A DNA stretch of 46,958 nt from Candidatus Poribacteria bacterium. Lineage in GTDB: Bacteria > Poribacteria > WGA-4E > WGA-3G. Below the pieces are notes generated by a model that saw nothing but the letters and a program-made list of their open reading frames with translations, did no database searches and had not been told where the DNA came from. The stretch is taken from positions 1 through 46,958 of the forward strand of contig JAJDXV010000150.1 in the NCBI GenBank assembly GCA_022823085.1, written 5' to 3'. Below, one piece after another: positions 17,430-24,298 of the stretch (positions are counted from its first letter, which is position 1; every line of letters starts with the position of its first letter). The translations under genes and the position numbers were made by a program.

Positions 17430-18092
17430 ATGTTGTTCAATAAAAACCAAGCAACACTGCGCCGAAAAATGGTCCAAAATCAGATTGAAGCGCGCGGGAT
17501 TCATACGCCGAAAATCCTCGCCGCCATGCGAAAGGTGGAGCGACATCTATTCGTGAGACCTCAGCATCTCAACTTGGCATACAAGGACGGACCGCTGCCG
17601 ATCGATTACGACCAAACGATCTCACAACCGTATATCGTCGCACTTATGACAGATCTCCTGGAACTGACCCCGACTTCAAAGGTGCTTGAAATCGGCACCG
17701 GATGTGGTTATCAAACAGCGATACTTGCGGAGTTAGCGAAGGTCGTTTACTCCGTTGAAATTATACCTGCACTCGCCAAACGCGCGAAAGCAAGATTGGA
17801 GGCACTCAACTATCGAAATGTTCATCTCAAAAAAGGGAATGGACGTTACGGTTGGCAAGAATACGCCCCTTATGACGCAGTACTTGCCGCAGCAGCACCT
17901 AAGACGGTACCAACGCAACTCGTTCAGCAACTTGCGGTCAGAGGCAAAATGGTAATACCGGTCGGCGATTCTGAACAAAACCTGCTCCTCATTCGGAAAG
18001 AATTTCAAAATGGAAAGCGTTCAACGCCCTCTATTGCGGCAACCGAGGTCACTCCTGTCAGCTTTGTCCCTATGACCGGTGACCCTAACTAA
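17430..18092 (+). CDS. pcm: Protein-L-isoaspartate O-methyltransferase
   Basis: 220-residue SAM-dependent methyltransferase that methylates isoaspartyl residues in aged proteins so they can be repaired. Family signatures: MVQNQIEARGI near residue 14, the active-site region DYDQTISQPYIVALM, motif I VLEIGTGCGYQTAILAEL, VYSVEIIPALA, and the C-terminal GKMVIPVGD. Length is normal. The ATG at 17430 has a distant GGAG; the Met at residue 14 is a possible later start. It lies in the surface-protein block and probably protects long-lived exported proteins, though that link is inferred. Confidence 0.92.
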   Translation: MLFNKNQATLRRKMVQNQIEARGIHTPKILAAMRKVERHLFVRPQHLNLAYKDGPLPIDYDQTISQPYIVALMTDLLELTPTSKVLEIGTGCGYQTAILAELAKVVYSVEIIPALAKRAKARLEALNYRNVHLKKGNGRYGWQEYAPYDAVLAAAAPKTVPTQLVQQLAVRGKMVIPVGDSEQNLLLIRKEFQNGKRSTPSIAATEVTPVSFVPMTGDPN

Positions 18093-18183
18093 ATCTACCA
18101 TGAAGCCCACCCTCACAAAGAGAAAAAATGTCAACTTGGAAGCTATAAAAAACGCTATGATTTATACTAAAGGACACAATAAA

Positions 18184-19131
18184 TTGAGACAGATACGCCA
18201 TTTACTCCTATTCATCGTGATGCTTTCCCCGCTTACGACCTATGCTGCATTTAACGACATCGGTGTCGGCGCAAGACCTCTCGGTTTAGGCGGTGCATTC
18301 GTTGCACTCGCCGATGATAGTAACGCCGCGAACTATAACGCCGCCGGAATAGGTTATATCGATAAAATCCAAGTTGGCGCGACAACAGCGCAACGTTTCA
18401 ATGGACTTATCACCTATAATAGTATCAACGCCGTTATTCCGTTCGGAAAAATAGGATCAATCGGCGCAAGCTTCGGTCTCCTCGCAGAGGATTCTGAAAT
18501 CTATCAAGAACAGACGGTGCGTGTCTCCTACGGTAATGCGCTTTTCAAGCAATTAGCTGTCGGCGCGAACCTGAAATTTTTCGGAATCTCTTTCGATGAA
18601 ACGAATGAATTCATCCTCGAAAATCCTTACTTCGAGCGAACATCTAACTCAGCAGTCTCCTTCGATTTCGGTGTGATTGCAAAGCCGATTCAGAGCCTGA
18701 GCATCGGAGTCTCCGTGGAGAACGCGATCCCTGCAAATATAAGTATAGCTGATATTGATACAAGTACGGTGCCTCTAAATATTCGCGCCGGCTTAGCATA
18801 CAGACTCGAATCCATCGCAGAAATGAGTGCACAAGGCGCGGCAGTTAGTAATTTGTTGAAAGGGAGCCTTGGAACTTTCGAGGTCGCAAACCGTAACGGC
18901 GAAATTTATATACGCACCGGAATAGAAGTCTGGATAAACAAGTCTATCGCTGTGCGTGGTGGCTACGGGCTAAAAAACGGCAGTGATTCCGCAACGACCC
19001 TGAACTTCGGCGGAAGTGCTAAGATTCCAATTAGCAGCACCGCCATTCAACTCGACTACGGATTTCAACTCCTAAGTGGAGACTTCCAGAATAACACAAC
19101 ACAACGGTTCTCAATCAACCTGATATTATAG
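18184..19131 (+). CDS. PorV/PorQ-like outer-membrane protein
   Basis: 315-residue predicted beta-barrel of the PorV/PorQ type. After the signal peptide (RQIRHLLLFIVMLSPLTTYA) come FNDIGVGARPLGLGGAFVALADDSNAANYNAAGIGYI, then amphipathic strands ending in a terminal barrel strand (QRFSINLIL). PorV in type IX secretion systems receives cargo that carries C-terminal sorting domains, and such domains occur in nearby genes. I chose the TTG at 18184 because AAAGGA sits about 9 bases before it and the signal peptide begins immediately. The frame extends upstream to 18079 inside pcm, and an ATG at 18100 is also possible. Whether it serves secretion here is inferred. Confidence 0.78.
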   Translation: MRQIRHLLLFIVMLSPLTTYAAFNDIGVGARPLGLGGAFVALADDSNAANYNAAGIGYIDKIQVGATTAQRFNGLITYNSINAVIPFGKIGSIGASFGLLAEDSEIYQEQTVRVSYGNALFKQLAVGANLKFFGISFDETNEFILENPYFERTSNSAVSFDFGVIAKPIQSLSIGVSVENAIPANISIADIDTSTVPLNIRAGLAYRLESIAEMSAQGAAVSNLLKGSLGTFEVANRNGEIYIRTGIEVWINKSIAVRGGYGLKNGSDSATTLNFGGSAKIPISSTAIQLDYGFQLLSGDFQNNTTQRFSINLIL

Positions 19132-19133
19132 AT

Positions 19134-19289
19134 AGGACTTACGCATGCTGCTCTTTTGTAGCATGATGCACTTCGCATCTGGGCGAGTACGCCGCAAAAA
19201 TTCATAGTTTGGGTTCTCCACGAGAACGCTGTGTTTCCCGAGAAATCTCATCTAACAAAACAGGCTGCAGTCAAAAGTGCGTAAGCCCT
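19134..19289. mobile_element. MITE-like element, copy C (long form, 156 bp)
   Basis: AGGACTTACGCA at the left end and TGCGTAAGCCCT at the right (one base differs from the perfect inverted repeat). It contains the CACTTCGCATCTGGG and AGTACGCCGCAAA module also present in copy A, and the shared GAACGCTGTGTTTCC core. It starts two bases after the stop codon of the PorV-like gene and fills the gap to the next gene. Confidence 0.8.
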
Positions 19290-19308
19290 GAGAAAAAAGA
19301 GTTACCCG

Positions 19309-20706
19309 ATGAAAAACACACCCACTGTTTTCCTTCTTATTCTTGGTCTATTCATTTCTATAAACGGATATGCAGCGGTCACCTCCGTTGGAGAAATAAA
19401 CGTTGTTGACCAAACTGACGGCGTTGTTCCTGCCAGTACAACAGCACCGTTGATTGTGACACTTCTCATAGATAGGTCTCTCGCAGAACCCGGCGAAGAA
19501 ATTAAAATCATCGAAATTCTGATGCCATCCGGATTCCTGACCCAATCGGACCGTTTGAAAGGTATCTCTCGAGACCAGAACCCACTTGCAGCCCGCGCTG
19601 TCGTCTCCGGCGGCAACATCCTACGCGTCGAACTTGCAGACGTTATCAATGATCTACAAAATTCAAGATACGAAATTATCTTTGATTGCCAGACCCCGAA
19701 CACCATCACTTTATCGGCGGCGTTCAGGGTACGTCTGCGGAATCTTGACGATGCGCCTATCGGCGAATTCATCCGTCCTGGACAAGCAGACGGGAAACTC
19801 AACAACGACGATTTTACATTGCAGGTCATCGCGAACGTCCCTCCCGGGCCAGTTATAGGTTTCACAGCAGAAGCCGACACAACCGGTGAAAACGATGTGA
19901 CGCTCCGTTGGCAGAATTCAGCGGATCCCGATGTGAACGGGTATCTCATCTATAGGGGTAAAGAAGCACCCATTAACGTTAAAGGACGTTCGTCAACCAC
20001 ATTTCGTGAAGTGAACGTTCCACAAGGAGAACATACATACCAGATAACCGCATATAAAACGATTCTCTTGCAATCAGAACGGTCTCCTATACACACAGTG
20101 AACGTATCGCTGGACACTGCTGCACCCGAACCCCCAATGATGCTCAACATTACCGCATCAAACGAAGGGGTAGAACTTTCATGGAAACCGAGCGTCAGCC
20201 GAGACGTGACAGCCTACAGAGTCCTATTCGGCTCAGTCGAAACCGACGGACTTGAACCCTTAGCCGACGGCGTGCTACAACGAACTCCCGAAGACGAAGT
20301 TGCTGGATATAGATTTATTGATGAGCGCATATTGTCTGTAGGCAGCTTTACCTACGCCGTTATTGCAATTGACGAAGCAGATAACGCATCCACACCAACA
20401 CAAACAAAACTCCGTATCTTTGCCAAACCCTACCCGAACCCATTTACGCCGCTCTCACCAGACACAGATTTCAATCAGGTTGTGTTCCCTGCACGCGCAA
20501 TCGAAGACGCTTCAGGCGAATTCACAGTCCTTATTTACGATATTGACGGGATGCTCGTCAAGACCTTGACGGCACTGCCCGGTGAAACGGAACTCACATG
20601 GGACGGACGGGATGAAACCGGCGAAATCGTGGAAAGCGGGGTCTACGTCTACCAACTCCAAGTAGGCGAAAACTTTAAAACAGGCACCGTAATCGTCGCT
20701 AAATAG
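19309..20706 (+). CDS. Secreted Fn3-domain protein with FlgD/T9SS-type sorting domain
   Basis: 465-residue exported protein with a signal peptide (TPTVFLLILGLFISINGYAA). An N-terminal cohesin-like or Ig-like region follows (residues about 25-170, with PLIVTLLIDRSLAEPGEEIKI). Two fibronectin type III modules lie at about 180-265 (GPVIGFTAEADT, TLRWQNSADPDVNGYLIYRG) and 265-370 (LSWKPSVSRDVTAYRVLFG). The last 90 residues form a FlgD-Ig-like sorting domain (YPNPFTPLSPDTDF, VLIYDIDGMLVKTLT, GVYVYQLQVGE). It probably sits on the cell surface and is exported by the same route as the protein at 11058. No enzymatic motif is seen. Confidence 0.8.
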   Translation: MKNTPTVFLLILGLFISINGYAAVTSVGEINVVDQTDGVVPASTTAPLIVTLLIDRSLAEPGEEIKIIEILMPSGFLTQSDRLKGISRDQNPLAARAVVSGGNILRVELADVINDLQNSRYEIIFDCQTPNTITLSAAFRVRLRNLDDAPIGEFIRPGQADGKLNNDDFTLQVIANVPPGPVIGFTAEADTTGENDVTLRWQNSADPDVNGYLIYRGKEAPINVKGRSSTTFREVNVPQGEHTYQITAYKTILLQSERSPIHTVNVSLDTAAPEPPMMLNITASNEGVELSWKPSVSRDVTAYRVLFGSVETDGLEPLADGVLQRTPEDEVAGYRFIDERILSVGSFTYAVIAIDEADNASTPTQTKLRIFAKPYPNPFTPLSPDTDFNQVVFPARAIEDASGEFTVLIYDIDGMLVKTLTALPGETELTWDGRDETGEIVESGVYVYQLQVGENFKTGTVIVAK

Positions 20707-20797
20707 CAGGCAGGTACTGAAAAAGAAAATTCAAACATTTAGAGAATCAAGCAATTTATCTAAAACCAAATAACCCTGGTGTTGACTGAAAAAATTG

Positions 20798-20827
20798 TTG
20801 ACTTAATTCTCAATTCAAGGTTATATT
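20798..20827 (+). promoter_or_regulatory. Candidate sigma-70 promoter for the Ycf48-like gene
   Basis: TTGACT (20798-20803), 18 bases, then TATATT (20822-20827). The predicted start near 20834 leaves a leader of about 95 bases before the ATG at 20929. The rest of the 222-base gap is A/T-rich and holds nothing else I can identify. Confidence 0.55.
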
Positions 20828-20928
20828 ATACTTTTATAAACATTTACAGAAGTTTGGTTTGTTCAGCGCAAATTTTTACACAGGCACTACTGTGAACCCA
20901 AAAATATCAAAAAGGAGATACAATTAGA

Positions 20929-21957
20929 ATGAACAGGTTTGAATCACGCACCATCCGCGTAATAACATTACTCGCAATCGTCGGTATCTTGGCAACCGCT
21001 TTATCCGCCACCGCAAATTGGGATATCCTTCAGAAGCAGGACCCCGAAATTCGTGACTATATGTCTATCGCTTTCACGAGTACGAACAACGGGTGGGCAG
21101 TCGGTGTTTCACCGTTAGAACTCGACTACCCCGGTTTCATCGGGTTTACAACGGATGGCGGAACGACATGGAATAAAGCCGAAATTGATGTGGACGCACA
21201 ACTCGCCAGAATCTATTTCTTAGATGAAAATCACGGTTGGGCAATCGGTGAAAAGGGGAAAATTGTCGCCACAACTAACGGTAGAGATTGGGAAATACAA
21301 ACGAGTAAAGTTGACAACCCACTTAAAGGAATCTACTTCGTAAACAAAGAGGTCGGCTTCGCTGTCGGCGCAAACGATACCATTCTCTCGACAAAAACAG
21401 GTGGACGTACGTGGAGAGTGGTCCAAGGCGGCGTCATCGGTGCTATCGGTGATGACGAAGCAACCATGTACAATGCTATCCAGTTTCTCAACGAATCCAC
21501 CGGTTGGGTCGCTGGCGTACACGTCGTCCCGCAGGTAAGCCAAAATAGTGTAATTCAGAAAACCGTAGACGGCGGACAGACTTGGGTTAATCAAGAAACA
21601 GGAACAGAAGATGTGCTTGAAGATATATTCTTCTTAGATGATCAGTACGGGTGGGCAGTCGGTGAAAACGGTCTTGTTCTCCACACAAGCAACGGCGGAG
21701 AAAAGTGGACGACACAAACAAGTGGCACTGAAGAAACACTCAGAAGTATCCGATTCACTGATCAATATATGGGTTGGGCAGTCGGCGGCGACCTCGGTGT
21801 CGGTGTGATCGTACACACCAATGACGGTGGGAAAAAATGGGAAGTACAAGATCCCGGCGATCCGATGGTTCAAGGGTTCCAGATGAATAGTGTCTTTGTT
21901 TTGGGCAAACAGGTCTGGTTAGCAGGCGGAAACGGCGTAATCTTGCAAGGAAAATAA
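20929..21957 (+). CDS. Ycf48-like / BNR-repeat beta-propeller, exported
   Basis: 342-residue protein with an N-terminal signal segment (VITLLAIVGILATALSATA), then about seven blades marked by GWAVG-type motifs (NNGWAVGVS, HGWAIGEKG, VGFAVGAND, TGWVAGVHV, YGWAVGENG, MGWAVGGDL) and by T.DGG..W repeats. This is the Ycf48/HCF136 pattern. In phototrophs that family assists photosystem II assembly, but in other bacteria it is a general extracellular propeller of unknown role. An SD (AAGGAG) lies suitably before the ATG. It is transcribed from its own promoter. Confidence 0.85.
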   Translation: MNRFESRTIRVITLLAIVGILATALSATANWDILQKQDPEIRDYMSIAFTSTNNGWAVGVSPLELDYPGFIGFTTDGGTTWNKAEIDVDAQLARIYFLDENHGWAIGEKGKIVATTNGRDWEIQTSKVDNPLKGIYFVNKEVGFAVGANDTILSTKTGGRTWRVVQGGVIGAIGDDEATMYNAIQFLNESTGWVAGVHVVPQVSQNSVIQKTVDGGQTWVNQETGTEDVLEDIFFLDDQYGWAVGENGLVLHTSNGGEKWTTQTSGTEETLRSIRFTDQYMGWAVGGDLGVGVIVHTNDGGKKWEVQDPGDPMVQGFQMNSVFVLGKQVWLAGGNGVILQGK

Positions 21958-22011
21958 ATTGCTTTTGGGCTGATAAAAGTCTACTGGCGAAAAACGGACG
22001 GAGGAATAATT

Positions 22012-23184
22012 TTGGAAACACCCACATTCGCAACGCGGATGAACCGACTCGGAACAGAATCCGCATTTGAAGTACTTGCCAAAGCCAAACAACTTGAGGC
22101 ACAAGGCAAAGACATCATCCATTTAGAGATAGGGCAACCAGATTTCCCAACGCCGAGCAATATCATTGAGGCGGCGTACAAAGCGATGAAAGACGGGCAT
22201 ACCGGTTATTGCCCATCTGCCGGCGTGCCAGCGTTCCGAGAGGTCGTCGCACAGCATATAACAGAAACACGCGGTATCACAATACATCCAGACGAAGTTA
22301 CGGTGACACCAGGCGCCAAGCCGATTATCTTCTTCACGATCCTCGCTTTAATCGACGACGGCGATGAAGTGATCTACCCTGAACCCGGTTTCCCTGTCTA
22401 TGAGTCTGTTATCGACTTTATCGGCGGAAAAGCCGTACCGCTACCGCTGCGTGAGGAAGTAGGTTTCCGGTTCCGGCTCGAAGACCTTGTAGGTGCAATC
22501 TCTGACCGAACGAAACTACTGATCCTCAATTCACCTCAGAACCCAACCGGCGGTACACTTACCGCAGAAGACCTCGAAGCAATCGCCGAACTCGCACAGA
22601 GACACAACTTCTATGTCCTGACAGACGAAGTCTACTCCCGCATCCTTTATGAAGGTGAACATCACAGCGTTCTTAGTCTTCCCGGTATGAAGGAACGGAC
22701 AATCTTGATCGAAGGTCATTCTAAGACCTATGCAATGACCGGATGGCGGTTGGGGTACGGTATCGCACCACAAGCAATTGCCGATAAAATTACACAGTTG
22801 ACTATCAACTCGAACTCCTGCACCGCAACCTTCACACAACTTGCTGGAATAGAGGCACTGACAGGACCACAAACTTTCGTTAAGGAAATGGTTGCCGAAT
22901 TTCAGACACGACGCAACGCGATTGTAGACGGTCTTAACGCGATTGATAGAGTCAACTGTATCAAACCGCTCGGTTCATTTTATGTATTTCCGAATGTGAC
23001 GCAACTACCGCTTTCATGTGAAGCAATCGCTGACTACATTATGGAAGAGGCAGATGTCGCACTTTTACCCGGAACCGCCTTCGGTAAGTATGGCGACGGA
23101 TACCTCCGGCTTTCGTACGCCAACTCCTTAGAAAATATACAAGAGGCATTAAGTAGAATCGAAACGGCTCTCTCAAAATTGTAG
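22012..23184 (+). CDS. PLP-dependent aminotransferase, class I/II (aspartate aminotransferase-like)
   Basis: 390-residue cytosolic fold-type I aminotransferase. The PLP Schiff-base lysine is K238 in EGHSKTYAMTGWRLGY. NSPQNPTGG (substrate carboxylate and PLP contacts), TDEVYSRILY (the Asp that binds the pyridine nitrogen) and the C-terminal YLRLSYANS Arg are all present. It resembles the I-gamma aspartate/aromatic group. It starts with TTG, preceded by GGAGGA at good spacing. With homoserine kinase downstream it fits aspartate-family amino acid synthesis. The exact donor and acceptor cannot be fixed from sequence. Confidence 0.88.
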   Translation: METPTFATRMNRLGTESAFEVLAKAKQLEAQGKDIIHLEIGQPDFPTPSNIIEAAYKAMKDGHTGYCPSAGVPAFREVVAQHITETRGITIHPDEVTVTPGAKPIIFFTILALIDDGDEVIYPEPGFPVYESVIDFIGGKAVPLPLREEVGFRFRLEDLVGAISDRTKLLILNSPQNPTGGTLTAEDLEAIAELAQRHNFYVLTDEVYSRILYEGEHHSVLSLPGMKERTILIEGHSKTYAMTGWRLGYGIAPQAIADKITQLTINSNSCTATFTQLAGIEALTGPQTFVKEMVAEFQTRRNAIVDGLNAIDRVNCIKPLGSFYVFPNVTQLPLSCEAIADYIMEEADVALLPGTAFGKYGDGYLRLSYANSLENIQEALSRIETALSKL

Positions 23185-23199
23185 CACTTCTTACAGGTG

Positions 23200-23290
23200 G
23201 TAAGTTATAAGGGGTTGGTTATAAGTAAGAGGGTTTAGGAACTCCGAACCGCTCTTTCCTATAACTTATAACTTATAACTTATAACTAAT
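23200..23290. repeat. Palindromic word repeat built on TTATAAC
   Basis: The left part carries GTTATAAG words on the plus strand (AAGTTATAAGGGG, GGTTATAAGTAAG). The right part has four tandem copies of the reverse word CTTATAA. Between them GGTTTAGG and CCGAACC form an inner hairpin around AACT. The whole unit can fold as one long stem. It occupies the gap between the aminotransferase and thrB. Confidence 0.65.
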
Positions 23291-23308
23291 TCAATAGGAA
23301 CTTTTTAT

Positions 23309-24238
23309 ATGCCTCGTTCTTCTAACCCAAAAGCGATTGCACGTGTACCAGCCAGTACAACAAACCTCGGACCCGGGTTCGACGTGTTAGGGCTTGCACT
23401 GCAACTCTACAGCGAAGTCACCTTAGAAACCACCGAAACCGAGACGCAGGTCATCGTTAAGGGTGTCGACGCGGATAAAATACCGAGTACACCAGACCAT
23501 ATAGCGTTTCGAGCAGTAGAACTCGTTTTCGAGCAAAGCGGTAGCAAACCTCCGAAAGGTTTCAAACTAAAAATAGAGAACGGGATCCCCGCGATACGGG
23601 GGTTGGGAGGCAGCGGCACGGCTATTCTCGGCGGCTTGCTAACGGCAAACGCGCTCTGCGGCACACCATTCTCCAACGCAGAACTCCTCAATTTTGCTAC
23701 AGAATTAGAGGGGCACCCCGATAATGTTGCCGCTTCACTATACGGCGGTCTTGTCGTCTCGGCGCAGGAAAACACAGAAGTACATACCGTTCAATTGCCG
23801 TGCCCACCTATACTTTCTATTGTGCTCGCTATCCCAGATTTCCCACTATCTACAGAACAGGCCCGAAGCGTACTCCCGACATCGGTAGGTTTCGCCGATG
23901 CAGTATACAATACCAGTCGGAGTACACTCTTAATTGCCAGTATTGCCACCGGTCAATTTGAGATGTTGCGCATCGCAATGAAAGATAGATTGCACCAACC
24001 CTATCGGACTTCACTGATTCCAGGGTTCAACGATGTCGCAGAAGCTGCCACCACCGCTGGCGCACTTAGCGTCGCTTTAAGTGGCGCAGGACCCAGCATT
24101 GCAGCCTACTGCCTCGAACGGACAGAACAGGTAGCCGAACGGATGCAATCCGCCTTCAAGAAACATAAGATCGCCTCTGACATCAAAATCCTGAAACCAG
24201 ATGCCAATGGCGCAAGCGTTCACATTGAGAACACCTGA
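23309..24238 (+). CDS. thrB: Homoserine kinase
   Basis: 309-residue GHMP kinase that phosphorylates homoserine in threonine synthesis. Signatures: ARVPASTTNLGPGFDVLGLAL near the N-terminus, the phosphate loop P-x3-GLGGSGTA at residues 94-105 (usually GLGSSAA; Gly and Thr replacements are seen here), EGHPDNVAASLYGGLV, and the C-terminal VALSGAGPSIAAYC. Length is typical for ThrB. AGGAAC precedes the ATG by about ten bases. A palindromic repeat lies between it and the aminotransferase. Confidence 0.93.
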   Translation: MPRSSNPKAIARVPASTTNLGPGFDVLGLALQLYSEVTLETTETETQVIVKGVDADKIPSTPDHIAFRAVELVFEQSGSKPPKGFKLKIENGIPAIRGLGGSGTAILGGLLTANALCGTPFSNAELLNFATELEGHPDNVAASLYGGLVVSAQENTEVHTVQLPCPPILSIVLAIPDFPLSTEQARSVLPTSVGFADAVYNTSRSTLLIASIATGQFEMLRIAMKDRLHQPYRTSLIPGFNDVAEAATTAGALSVALSGAGPSIAAYCLERTEQVAERMQSAFKKHKIASDIKILKPDANGASVHIENT

Positions 24239-24298
24239 TAACTGAAAGGGCACAGCCCGTACTGAGTACTGATAACAAAAACTCCGAAAGATAAGAAG

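Noticed and set aside
18079..18183. Longer N-terminus for the PorV-like protein starting inside pcm
   Set aside because: The GTG and ATG there lack SDs, while the TTG at 18184 has AAAGGA at the right distance and starts a textbook signal peptide.
23200..23290. CRISPR-like array, because of regularly repeated TTATAAC words
   Set aside because: The words are adjacent with no spacers of 25-45 bases, and they form inverted arms. This is a palindrome, not a CRISPR array.
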